Source of the DNA: a virus
Strand: one strand, 5' to 3'
Length of the DNA stretch: 43,447 nt
Virus record (IMG/VR): IMGVR_UViG_3300047558_000119
Location: 1-43,447 of that record
Position numbers and translations under genes: made by a program. Each line of letters begins with the position of its first letter. Positions within the stretch are counted from its first letter, which is position 1. The notes beneath the pieces are model-generated. The model searched no databases, had not been told where the DNA came from, and saw nothing but the letters and a program-made list of their open reading frames with translations. Shown piece after piece: positions 1-6,450 of this stretch.

Positions 1-1004
1 GCAGCCGCTGCCTTGATTGCGGCGGTTCTGTCGTTGCCGTGCATGTGGAATGCGTACAGGTCGAAGGCGTCACCGAAGCACGTGCGCCCGTCGTGTGTTT
101 GGCTGCCCACCCCAGCCGACAGGTCCGACTCGCTTAGGCTAATCCAATACTCGCCAGCTGGCTCGTCGAACACCTTGGTGGCGTAGCTGTCCGTGGTTTG
201 ACGTGGTGACTTCCAGCCCCCGCGTGGCCCGCGCTTGTAACCGCAGGCGGCGAGCATGTTCTCCACACCCTGCGACTCGTTGAACTGCTGAATGACTGAC
301 TTGTCGCTGTCGGGTCTGGCACGCATCTGCGCCATCTTGCGCCGCGCTTCGGCTGCGCGCTTCTCTTGTTCCTTGGCCCGCTCTTCCTCTTCGGCCATGA
401 CGGCCAACACCTGGTCCGCGCCAGGTGCATCGCGCCAGTTGAACAGCTCGCCATCGACGAGGTTGTCAGCAATCAGCGGCTCGATGCCGTCGTTGCGTGG
501 CGCTGTGTTGGGCAGGTAGATCGGCTGACCTGCGCGCTCCAGCGCTCGGTCAGGCCGAACACCCAGCTCGTTGGTGAGGTGTGTGTTCAGCGCAGCGGTG
601 ACAGCCAGCCACTCGTCGTAGCGCATGGCGTCCACCGTTGGGATGAGCACGCGCCACTTGCGAGCCTCGGCGGTGGCTGAGCTGGATGAGTAGACGCGCA
701 TGCGCACAGCACCGGTGAAGGATTGCACCGCTGCAACCAGCGCTTTGCCTTGAATGTTGCCGGTGTCCAAGTCCACGGCCAGCATTACAAACCTGCCGCG
801 TTGCTCTTGCGCCTTGTGGCTGCGACCGTCCGGCTCGTTGTATGTAGAGCACAGCACCCAGCGCGCTTGGTCCTTGGCCACCGCGGTGCGCTCAATGGTC
901 ATCAGCTCTTGCACGCTGATTGTTTGGTATTGCTCGTCCGTGCCTTTGTGCGTTTCGTAAGCGCCGACTACCGTGAGCACTCTGTCGTTAAAACTCTCGG
1001 TCAT
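1..1004 (-). CDS. Primase-helicase, N-terminal primase half (runs off the left end)
   Basis: Starts at ATG 1004 and stays open to base 1 (334 codons), so it is partial. Residues 72-80 contain a hydrophobic strand ending in VDLD (D78, D80), and KWRVLIP follows at 116-122 before a segment ending in YLPNTAPRN. This order is typical of phage and plasmid archaeo-eukaryotic-type primases. The start overlaps the stop of the preceding HTH gene by ATGA. The ATPase half of such proteins is found at the other end of the window (42210-43447). Removing one base at the junction makes the two parts a single frame, giving a protein of about 745 residues. The expected role is making primers and unwinding DNA at the phage origin. 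The family call is from motifs only. Confidence 0.8.
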   Translation of the reverse strand, partial: MTESFNDRVLTVVGAYETHKGTDEQYQTISVQELMTIERTAVAKDQARWVLCSTYNEPDGRSHKAQEQRGRFVMLAVDLDTGNIQGKALVAAVQSFTGAVRMRVYSSSSATAEARKWRVLIPTVDAMRYDEWLAVTAALNTHLTNELGVRPDRALERAGQPIYLPNTAPRNDGIEPLIADNLVDGELFNWRDAPGADQVLAVMAEEEERAKEQEKRAAEARRKMAQMRARPDSDKSVIQQFNESQGVENMLAACGYKRGPRGGWKSPRQTTDSYATKVFDEPAGEYWISLSESDLSAGVGSQTHDGRTCFGDAFDLYAFHMHGNDRTAAIKAAA

Positions 1005-1357
1005 TTGGTCGCCTTTGATTCTGGTGCTGTTGGTCTTGTTGCCACTATCTGTTGGAGCATGGAGCGCATGACGCTGGCTTGCTTCTTGCGCCGCTCGCGA
1101 TAGAGCTTTTGCTTCTGCGCGTTGGTGTGTTTGCGTCGTGGCTCGCTCGGCTCGGAGCCAAGCGCCCACACCGGCTCGACAGCTCGGCCCGTGTCGTCGC
1201 GCATCCAGTCGGTGATGCGTGCCACCTTGGACGACTCAAGCGCACGCAGCGCTTTGTAGATAGTTTGTCGCGTCATGCGTGTCTTGGTGACGAGCTGCGC
1301 CACCGTCGCAGTCTTGCCAAGCATTTCCATGAGGGTTGCAATTTGTTTTGTATTCAT
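1001..1357 (-). CDS. Helix-turn-helix DNA-binding protein
   Basis: A 118-residue protein with a winged-helix/HTH-like N-terminus: residues about 2-50 contain the segment TVAQLVTKTRMTRQTIYKAL, a clear HTH pattern. The C-terminal half is strongly basic (RRKHTNAQKQKLYRERRKK). The upstream TTG at 1387 would add ten residues, but ATG 1357 is preferred. The gene ends in a four-base overlap with the primase-helicase start, so the two are probably translated together. It may regulate the operon or act as a replication accessory protein; which one cannot be told from sequence. Confidence 0.7.
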   Translation of the reverse strand: MNTKQIATLMEMLGKTATVAQLVTKTRMTRQTIYKALRALESSKVARITDWMRDDTGRAVEPVWALGSEPSEPRRKHTNAQKQKLYRERRKKQASVMRSMLQQIVATRPTAPESKATK

Positions 1358-1399
1358 GTTGTTCTTGTTGGTCGTCAAATCAGACAAAACGGGCGAGCA

Positions 1400-1582
1400 T
1401 TATGTGCTGCGTGCGCGCACAGACTTCACCTGTTGGAGTTTGGCGCGCCGCTCTTCGCAGTCATGCTCAGGGCGGTGGCCGTTGTATGGAAGGATGATTC
1501 CGCAGTGGATGCAGCGCCAGGCCAAGCCTTGGTTCACACCTCTGGTTGTCCCCGTGAATGTGCGTAGTGGCTTGAGTGTCAT
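1400..1582 (-). CDS. Small zinc-binding protein, function unknown
   Basis: A 60-residue basic protein with a CIHC pair and a later HDC segment, suggesting a small zinc finger (C-x2-C ... H-x-C). The start at 1582 is chosen because ATG overlaps the TGA of a tiny upstream reading frame (ATGA). An in-frame ATG at 1597 would add five residues. It sits in the run of coupled small genes before the primase-helicase. No further function is recognisable. Confidence 0.6.
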   Translation of the reverse strand: MTLKPLRTFTGTTRGVNQGLAWRCIHCGIILPYNGHRPEHDCEERRAKLQQVKSVRARST

Positions 1583-1638
1583 AGGCCGTTGCCCCACACT
1601 TCATCGACCAGGTACATGAATAGGACGAATGACAGCAT
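1579..1638 (-). CDS. Micro-ORF, 19-residue hydrophobic peptide
   Basis: The predicted peptide is MLSFVLFMYLVDEVWGNGL. Its ATG overlaps the stop of the upstream gene (TGATG at 1636-1640), and its own stop overlaps the next start (ATGA at 1579-1582). Overlaps on both sides suggest it is translated by coupling. The first 11 residues are hydrophobic, enough for membrane association. It could also be only a coupling device that carries ribosomes from one gene to the next. Confidence 0.4.
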   Translation of the reverse strand: MLSFVLFMYLVDEVWGNGL

Positions 1639-1847
1639 CACTTCATCCTTTTCATAAACTGCTTTGGCGTGATCGACGTTTCTTTGCTGCTAATGCCGAA
1701 CATAGTCCCGAAGGACGGCTGCGCTTCACGTGCTTGCTCGATGACGCGAGCCATCCAAACAGACTTCTGATAGCCAGGTATCAAAGAGTGCAGGGGATTG
1801 CCGTAGTGCGCACAGTAGGCGCGGTAGTCGAATGGGCTGGGTGTCAT
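1638..1847 (-). CDS. Small phage protein, function unknown
   Basis: A 69-residue protein starting MTPSPFDYRAYCAHYG. The start at 1847 is chosen because its ATG overlaps the upstream stop (ATGA). A longer reading frame to 1919 would overlap the upstream gene heavily. The C-terminus is basic (ITPKQFMKRMK). I do not recognise the family. Confidence 0.65.
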   Translation of the reverse strand: MTPSPFDYRAYCAHYGNPLHSLIPGYQKSVWMARVIEQAREAQPSFGTMFGISSKETSITPKQFMKRMK

Positions 1848-2134
1848 GCCTTCACCTTTCCCAGCTTGCTCATGAACGTGGTGTAGACGCACTCGCCAGC
1901 CTTGCCGTATGGCTTGCATGCTTCTTTGACTAGGCGCTGCACTGCGGTGCGGTCGCGCTCAGCTGCCTCGATCAACTCGATGGCGATGGAGCGCAGCACC
2001 AGACCGTCGTCGTGGCCTTGCTCAAACGTGTCGCGCATGGCCATCATGGTGTCGAGCTTTTTCTCTGCTGGTGTGCGCGTGTCTTTGTGAATCAGCGCTT
2101 GGGTTTCTTCTTCTGTGGTGTATAGGTCATTCAT
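1844..2134 (-). CDS. Conserved-looking small phage protein, unknown
   Basis: A 96-residue, mostly helical and charged protein (TEEETQALIHKDTRTPAEKK near the N-terminus). It is coupled at both ends by ATGA overlaps to a zinc-finger gene upstream and a 69-residue gene downstream. No signal peptide or membrane segment is seen. No family is recognised. Confidence 0.7.
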   Translation of the reverse strand: MNDLYTTEEETQALIHKDTRTPAEKKLDTMMAMRDTFEQGHDDGLVLRSIAIELIEAAERDRTAVQRLVKEACKPYGKAGECVYTTFMSKLGKVKA

Positions 2135-2289
2135 ATATCGTCATCCTTTTCAACAGGCTCAATTCCTGAGCCATGGCACTTGTAGCAAGTCGAGCCGTCG
2201 TACATGCCTTCGCCAGAGCCGCTGCATGCCGAGCAAATCTCGTCTTCGTATTCATCGTCTAAGGGTTGGTCGTCGTCTTCTTCACACAT
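2131..2289 (-). CDS. DnaJ-type zinc-finger small protein
   Basis: A 52-residue acidic protein with two CxxCxGxG motifs (CSACSGSG and CYKCHGSG), the pattern of the DnaJ cysteine-rich zinc module. It has no J domain. The start at 2289 (MCEEDDDQ) is favoured because a longer frame to 2448 would overlap a small membrane protein gene over its whole length. The start lies inside the end of that upstream gene (31-base overlap), and the end overlaps the next start. Such mini-proteins are frequent in phage early regions; their role is unknown. Confidence 0.65.
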   Translation of the reverse strand: MCEEDDDQPLDDEYEDEICSACSGSGEGMYDGSTCYKCHGSGIEPVEKDDDI

Positions 2290-2396
2290 GTGTATTCGCT
2301 TGGTTCTTGATTGATGTAATAGATGCCGACGACACAGGTCATGAAAAACACAACGGCCAATGTCCCAGCAATTGATATGAGTGCGGCCCGAATCAT
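2259..2396 (-). CDS. Small single-pass membrane protein
   Basis: A 45-residue protein, MIRAALISIAGTLAVVFFMT at the N-terminus, then CVVGIYYINQEP and a short polar tail. One membrane segment spans about residues 4-27. Its start overlaps the stop of the upstream membrane protein gene (ATGA at 2393-2396). Read by hand from the complementary strand. Function unknown. Confidence 0.55.
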   Translation of the reverse strand: MIRAALISIAGTLAVVFFMTCVVGIYYINQEPSEYTCVKKTTTNP

Positions 2397-2533
2397 TTGT
2401 CGTCCCTTGCCATAAACCCCAGCCCAACGCCAGCCATGAACGAGCCAAGGGTCGATACCGCTACGCTGTCAAAGCAAATGGCCAAGCCAACGCCAACGCA
2501 AAACAAGATTGCTCCCAGGTCAAGGTCACGCAT
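2393..2533 (-). CDS. Small two-segment membrane protein
   Basis: A 46-residue protein starting MRDLDLGAILFCVGVGLAIC with a second hydrophobic Gly-rich stretch (STLGSFMAGVGLGFMA) and a polar RDDK end. The start overlaps the end of the upstream gene by eight bases, and the stop overlaps the next start by ATGA. It resembles small holin-like or membrane accessory peptides only in general shape; no family is recognised. Confidence 0.55.
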   Translation of the reverse strand: MRDLDLGAILFCVGVGLAICFDSVAVSTLGSFMAGVGLGFMARDDK

Positions 2534-2729
2534 GCTTCACCTCTTGCTCTTTGTAGATGCTCATTGGCTCAATGCGCTGGCCGCCCTGCGTGACGCTCAT
2601 GCCGACATTTACTTGGTCTTGAATCAATGCCTCAGCCTTGCCCAGCTCGTAGCAGTTCATCGCCAAGCGCAGCGTGTTCTCGTTTGCGCCAGCGGCTTTG
2701 AGGTCGGTGATTAGTTCGTCAAGCGTCAT
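2526..2729 (-). CDS. Small soluble phage protein, unknown
   Basis: A 67-residue protein starting MTLDELITDLKAAGANENTL. ATG 2729 overlaps the stop of the upstream DUF7694-like gene (ATGA). Helical, with no membrane segment or known motif. Coupled on both sides in the early operon. Confidence 0.7.
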   Translation of the reverse strand: MTLDELITDLKAAGANENTLRLAMNCYELGKAEALIQDQVNVGMSVTQGGQRIEPMSIYKEQEVKHA

Positions 2730-3082
2730 CGCACCCCCACCATGAATGAAGGTGGTGTCGGCAGGTCTTGCCCTGTCGGACGCCACAAGTGCAGGCAGTT
2801 GGGGTGGTTATTCACGTACTCACTCGCTGGCGGGTGGTACTGAATCACGCAGTCGTCTTTGTCCCAAAACAAATCTTTGACCTGGCACATCTCGTCCCAT
2901 GTCGGGCAGCGGTCAGTGCGAGACACACTCACGTGCTCCCACCCAAGTCCATCACCAGCGATGGCAAAGAGCACCTGGTTGTGCCTGAGCTTCAACTTGA
3001 ATGCGCCGTTGTTGCCATACGTTTCATCGCTGGCCATCCCGCCATCGCGAATGCGGCAGTTGTTTGGTACGTGAAAGGTCAT
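2726..3082 (-). CDS. DUF7694-like phage protein
   Basis: A 118-residue protein starting MTFHVPNNCRIRDGG. Its C-terminal half has RCPTWDEMCQVKDLFWD, then YHPPASEYVNNHPNCLHLWR, a signature I recall from a conserved phage domain of unknown function (DUF7694). The start at 3082 overlaps the stop of the upstream 43-residue gene; a longer frame to 3151 is less likely. The many conserved W, C and H residues suggest a compact fold, but no catalytic role is known. Confidence 0.75.
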   Translation of the reverse strand: MTFHVPNNCRIRDGGMASDETYGNNGAFKLKLRHNQVLFAIAGDGLGWEHVSVSRTDRCPTWDEMCQVKDLFWDKDDCVIQYHPPASEYVNNHPNCLHLWRPTGQDLPTPPSFMVGVR

Positions 3083-3210
3083 TGCATCACCTTCACGACG
3101 ACGCGGCGCGCACCAGGGAATCGGCTCATGGCTGCGATCACAGCGTCGCAACTCGATGGCTGCAAGTCGCGGTACATCACATTGCCGACTTTCACTAAAA
3201 AGAATTTCAT
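3079..3210 (-). CDS. Very small basic protein, unknown
   Basis: A 43-residue protein starting MKFFLVKVGNVMYRDLQPSS and ending in a basic stretch (RFPGARRVVVKVMQ). A good ribosome site (GGAGAT) precedes ATG 3210, inside the end of the upstream membrane protein gene. The stop overlaps the start of the next gene. Function unknown. Confidence 0.6.
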   Translation of the reverse strand: MKFFLVKVGNVMYRDLQPSSCDAVIAAMSRFPGARRVVVKVMQ

Positions 3211-3383
3211 AGCAATCTCCAATAGATGAGGGCGTACAAAGCGATAGCCGAGATGAAAATGAGCCAGCGCTTCCAGTTGCGCGGCTTGCGGTAGTGCTCG
3301 ATGCCGAATAGGCTGTATGGCCGTGGCGTCGTCCGCGGGTATCGGTACGTCAGTTGGTCGTTGGGGTCGTTGTCTGTCGTCAT
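3207..3383 (-). CDS. Small single-pass membrane protein
   Basis: A 58-residue protein with a polar N-terminus (MTTDNDPNDQLTYRYPRT) and one C-terminal membrane segment (LIFISAIALYALIYW) after a basic KPRNWKRW stretch. Basic residues before the segment suggest the N-terminus stays in the cytoplasm. ATG 3383 overlaps the stop of the 157-residue gene upstream, and its own stop overlaps the next start. Confidence 0.6.
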   Translation of the reverse strand: MTTDNDPNDQLTYRYPRTTPRPYSLFGIEHYRKPRNWKRWLIFISAIALYALIYWRLL

Positions 3384-3853
3384 TTCATACTTTCGGGCGT
3401 GATTTCAATGACTTCGGGTGCGCGGCTGCGCTCCCTGTTGATCGCCTGCAACAAGAACTTCTCGTACTCACTGCGTGCAATCGACTGGCGTTGCAGGTCG
3501 TGGTACTCATACAAGTCTTGCCAACACACCAGCGCTGGCCCCGTTGCACCCATCTTGCCAATGCGTTGAAAGCGTTTGGCCGACTCAATCAAGTGGTCTT
3601 GCGCCTGCATGCACACCGACAAAACCTCGACGCCAACGCCTGCGCGTGACATTGACTCAGCCACGTTCAGTAGCGCCTTCAAGTTTTCCCAATCGGTCAG
3701 CGTCGCTTGGCCGGTGCGAAAGTTGTTGAGCGCCTTTTGCTCGCGCTCGCGCAGCTTGTCTAAGTCTTCCTCAGACGAAACGCATGCGCCGTTGATGGCG
3801 TACTCCAGCGTGTTCACAAGCGGATAAACCTTACGCTTCGTCCGTTTGCGCAT
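3380..3853 (-). CDS. Phage protein of unknown function, 157 residues
   Basis: Starts MRKRTKRKVYPLVNTLEYAI at 3853, 23 bases inside the upstream DUF3310 gene. The protein is largely helical and charged; it contains QATLTDWENLKALLNVAESM, a pattern seen in phage early proteins annotated only as hypothetical. No enzymatic motif is visible. Coupled to a membrane protein gene downstream. Confidence 0.75.
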   Translation of the reverse strand: MRKRTKRKVYPLVNTLEYAINGACVSSEEDLDKLREREQKALNNFRTGQATLTDWENLKALLNVAESMSRAGVGVEVLSVCMQAQDHLIESAKRFQRIGKMGATGPALVCWQDLYEYHDLQRQSIARSEYEKFLLQAINRERSRAPEVIEITPESMK

Positions 3854-4067
3854 AGGTAGTCTCCATCTCTATGAGCAAGTCGACCTCATGCTTGATCTTC
3901 TCCAGGTCTTCAAAGCGACGGCTGGCTGGTTTGTTGCGCCAGCGCGTGATGCGCTTGACGATGCAACCCTCTAAGAAGTTGAGGTTGTTTGCGGCGATGT
4001 ACTCAATGGGTTGAATACGCTTGTCTTTGTAGTGGTCGCCAGCCACTTGAATGTCGAGTGCGCTCAT
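3831..4067 (-). CDS. DUF3310 family protein
   Basis: A 78-residue protein. GDHYKDKRIQPIEYIAANNL followed by FLEGCIVKRITRW and a helical DLEKIKHEVDLLIEM tail match the DUF3310 family, small phage proteins found beside nucleotide and replication genes in T7-like and other phages. The start at 4067 is chosen because its ATG overlaps the upstream stop. The biochemical role of the family is not settled. Confidence 0.8.
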   Translation of the reverse strand: MSALDIQVAGDHYKDKRIQPIEYIAANNLNFLEGCIVKRITRWRNKPASRRFEDLEKIKHEVDLLIEMETTYAQTDEA

Positions 4068-4315
4068 GATGCAAGTACCAATTTCTTTTCGTGGATAGTG
4101 ATGCTGCGGCTTGTCAGGCCACCGTCGATGGTGATTTCGGATGTGGGGTCGCCACCGTCCAGCGCTACGAGCGCAGACAGGAACCCGACCAGGTGGCCAC
4201 ACAACATGTTGAGCGCTGCCTGCTGGTCCACCTCGGCCAACGCACGGATGGCCAAGTCGAATGCCTCAATCTTGGAATCCAACTCGCTGTCTGTTGTTTG
4301 TATGACGTCGCTCAT
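4064..4315 (-). CDS. Small phage protein, unknown
   Basis: An 83-residue protein starting MSDVIQTTDSELDSKIEAFD, helical in the first half and strand-rich after a glycine break. ATG 4315 overlaps the upstream stop. Codons 3-6 carry TTGTATGACG on the plus strand (4298-4307), a near copy of the operator-like motif found elsewhere in the genome. That may be chance. Confidence 0.65.
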   Translation of the reverse strand: MSDVIQTTDSELDSKIEAFDLAIRALAEVDQQAALNMLCGHLVGFLSALVALDGGDPTSEITIDGGLTSRSITIHEKKLVLAS

Positions 4316-4572
4316 GCTGCCTCCACTGGTTCGTAGGTCATGGAAAAGATTTCTGGCTTGCATGGATAGAACTCGCCTTTGATGCCTTTGATAATCCAGT
4401 CGCCAATCTGAGCGCGCATCTCGCCTTCAAGAGTTTGAATGTCGATTACTCGCTCATTCGCTGGTAATCGCAGCCCTTTGATTGAGCCACCGCACCAACG
4501 CTCTAGCTCATCCAAGTTAAATACCGTAAGCTGCTGGGCTTCTATCACCACCGGTTTTTTTCTATATCTCAT
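4312..4572 (-). CDS. YRKKP-type phage protein
   Basis: An 86-residue protein starting MRYRKKPVVIEAQQLTVFN and continuing with a GDWIIKGIKGEFYPCKPEIF segment. This arrangement is very common in small phage proteins of unknown function. A strong ribosome site (AAGGAG, 12 bases before ATG 4572) fixes the start; the longer frame from 4641 has no such site. It is the first gene after a regulatory-looking gap and may head a sub-operon running left. Confidence 0.8.
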   Translation of the reverse strand: MRYRKKPVVIEAQQLTVFNLDELERWCGGSIKGLRLPANERVIDIQTLEGEMRAQIGDWIIKGIKGEFYPCKPEIFSMTYEPVEAA

Positions 4573-4675
4573 GCGTCTTCTCCTTGAGGTTTGTATTGTT
4601 GTTGTCGTGTTTGTTACGACAAAATGTAGGATAACCGACAAAATGGTAACAGATTTATCGGTTTAATTGATTTTT
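4573..4675 (-). promoter_or_regulatory. Intergenic control region with a 10-base direct repeat
   Basis: An AT-rich gap in an otherwise tightly packed operon. CGACAAAATG occurs at 4617-4626 and again at 4636-4645, with a 19-base period. A related CCGATAAAT lies next to it. A leftward promoter here could drive the genes from 4572 down. I see only weak -35/-10 candidates (TTGAAA near 4675), so the promoter itself is unproven; the repeat looks like a regulator binding site. Confidence 0.35.
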
Positions 4676-5491
4676 TCAAATTCCATACGAAGGGTCATCG
4701 AATTTATCTATTGCCTTTGGCGCAGTAAATCCAGCCTTAACCACGCGAGCGCCTGGAAACTGAGCCTTGATGATTGACACTTGGCCATCCTCATCCCAGG
4801 CTTGCAGAATCTTGGCCACCTCAGCCAGCGTGTAGGTCGCCACGCCATCCTTTTGCTCAGCGTTGCGCTGGTCAATGTCGTCACGCACGATGGCGTAGAC
4901 CGTACCGTTTGGCGCTTCCACTTCCCAAACGTCTGCCTTCACCCATGGCTGGTGACCAGCCTCCGTGGCCAGCTCATCTAACTTGAGCCACCCACGACGC
5001 ATGATTTCAGCGCGCTCGCGTATGGCATTGAGGTCGCTGGATGCCAGCGCTGTGTCCAGCTTGGTGGCCGCTGAGTGGAACTTGAATGCCCATTCCTCGT
5101 TGACCAGAGTTTGCAGGCGACCCACGCCCCACTTGCGCTCCATGGCGCTGGCCACCGCATCGAGCGGGGCAGTGATGGCGTCAGAGCTGGCTTGCATCTG
5201 CCTGCGCAGCTCTTCGTTGTGGTCTTGTCTTGCTGGCAGCTCAGTGCCTGCTTTCTTGGGGTTGGCCCCCTTCGGTGTCATTGCGCGTCCCATTTGTAAC
5301 TCCATCTGTTGTATTGCTTCCCGCCCTGTTGGCAGGTATTCGCCTGTCGGCTTGCCGCCTTTGCCACGTACCGGTTGGCGGGGCAGCTCTTTCGGCTCGT
5401 CTTCGTATAGCCATGGCGAGTCTTCGCGTTGCACGCGGTCCATCCACTCAAACATTTCAGCCATCGACTGGCTTGTGAACGCTATGGCCAT
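4676..5491 (-). CDS. Phage early protein, 271 residues, unknown
   Basis: Starts MAIAFTSQSMAEMFEWMDRV at 5491. The first 100 residues are polar and probably disordered (KELPRQPVRGKGGKPTGEYL); the middle is helical and the C-terminus mixed. It lies between the SSB-like gene and the small-gene cluster. The start lies only 11 bases past the T-run of a terminator hairpin, with no clear ribosome site, so ATG 5464 is an alternative. No family recognised; a recombination or replication accessory role is possible from context. Confidence 0.7.
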   Translation of the reverse strand: MAIAFTSQSMAEMFEWMDRVQREDSPWLYEDEPKELPRQPVRGKGGKPTGEYLPTGREAIQQMELQMGRAMTPKGANPKKAGTELPARQDHNEELRRQMQASSDAITAPLDAVASAMERKWGVGRLQTLVNEEWAFKFHSAATKLDTALASSDLNAIRERAEIMRRGWLKLDELATEAGHQPWVKADVWEVEAPNGTVYAIVRDDIDQRNAEQKDGVATYTLAEVAKILQAWDEDGQVSIIKAQFPGARVVKAGFTAPKAIDKFDDPSYGI

Positions 5492-5502
5492 GGTGTTGTG
5501 TC

Positions 5503-5536
5503 AAAAAAGGCCGCCACCAGTAAACCGATGGCGGCC
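5503..5536 (-). terminator. Rho-independent terminator after the SSB-like gene
   Basis: On the minus strand GGCCGCCA (5536-5529) and TGGCGGCC (5516-5509) form a perfect eight-base stem with a 12-base loop, followed by six T (5508-5503). It lies between the SSB-like gene and the 271-residue gene, so it probably reduces expression of everything to its left. Confidence 0.8.
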
Positions 5537-5538
5537 AA

Positions 5539-5555
5539 GTCCGGTGATGCCGGAC
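5539..5555 (-). other. Second small hairpin beside the terminator
   Basis: GTCCGG at 5539-5544 pairs with CCGGAC at 5550-5555 around a five-base loop. It sits directly upstream of the main terminator in transcription order and may stabilise the transcript end. No T-run follows it. Confidence 0.45.
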
Positions 5556-5571
5556 GGTCCCTCATGGCGAA

Positions 5572-6156
5572 TCAGAATTCGTCCGCAGCTGCCGCAGCTG
5601 CTGGTGCAGGTGCTGCTTTGGGGGCTGGAGCTGGAGCGGCGGCAGGCTCGTCGCCACCGTCGAACACGCCAGGACGATCAATCCACTTCACGATGGTGAA
5701 CTGAGGCACGCGGGTGTTGCCCTTGCCAACCTTGATGGGCTTGCTGCCAGTGATTTGCACGACGGGCGATTTGCCTTGTGCGAATTCAGGCGCTTGCTCA
5801 GCTGTGTTGTAAAGCTCTTGAATGAACATGGTGCTGCCAGTAGCGTTGCTTGAGTAGCTACGCACAGGCTCGTCACCGAACATGGTCTTTGAGTAAACCT
5901 CAACTTCAAAGCCAGCCTTGTACTCGCCCTGGGGCTTGCCGGTTGGATTGTTGTCAGGCCATGGCTGCCAGTCACGGTTGCCCGTTTCAAGCAAGAGCCA
6001 GCCAAGCTGGACGTTTTGAATGTCGAACACGGCAGGTTGGTTGAACTGGAATTCGACGGGCTTGCCATCGACGCCAGACATTTGCCAGCTGTTCACGGCT
6101 GCGCCGTAACGGATATAGGGTTTGGCGTCGCCGCCACCAGGGATTGCGAGAGGCAT
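5572..6156 (-). CDS. Probable single-stranded DNA-binding-like protein
   Basis: A 194-residue protein: a strand-rich core (residues about 10-155), then a long Ala/Pro linker and a short acidic end, ADEF. A core, flexible linker and acidic aromatic tip is the classic plan of SSB proteins, whose tip contacts replication partners. AAAGGA eight bases before ATG 6156 supports the start. It sits among exonuclease, DUF2303 and resolvase genes. No SSB sequence signature is obvious in the core, so this is inferred from architecture and context; a single-strand annealing protein is an alternative. Confidence 0.55.
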   Translation of the reverse strand: MPLAIPGGGDAKPYIRYGAAVNSWQMSGVDGKPVEFQFNQPAVFDIQNVQLGWLLLETGNRDWQPWPDNNPTGKPQGEYKAGFEVEVYSKTMFGDEPVRSYSSNATGSTMFIQELYNTAEQAPEFAQGKSPVVQITGSKPIKVGKGNTRVPQFTIVKWIDRPGVFDGGDEPAAAPAPAPKAAPAPAAAAAADEF

Positions 6157-6239
6157 TTGAGATTTCCTTTAAGCAGTTTTGAGCCGTGACCGACGGCAGG
6201 CGGTGCAGGTAGGAATGACCTGCGGCATTACATGAAAGG

Positions 6240-6440
6240 TCAGTAGTCCATCGCTTGGCGAATGTCGCGAATGCGCATCTTGAGCAGCGGAGCCAGGTCG
6301 GCCTTCGATTGCTCAAGGCGTGCGATTTCGCCTTGCAGGTAGCTGATCTTGCGGTCGATGTTTTCTTCGACCGTAGGGTTCTCGTCGACGCGTTGTGCGC
6401 CGACCAGAGTGCGTGGGGCCATAGCAACTTGTTCGTGCAT
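6240..6440 (-). CDS. Small coiled-coil protein
   Basis: A 66-residue protein starting MHEQVAMAPRTLVGAQRVDE, then a helical stretch with heptad-like spacing (ENIDRKISYLQGEIARLEQS). AAGGAG before ATG 6440 fixes the start; the longer frame to 6602 overlaps the DUF2303 gene. The 83 bases between it and the SSB-like gene hold no feature I can support. Function unknown. Confidence 0.7.
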   Translation of the reverse strand: MHEQVAMAPRTLVGAQRVDENPTVEENIDRKISYLQGEIARLEQSKADLAPLLKMRIRDIRQAMDY

Positions 6441-6450
6441 GTCGTTCTCC

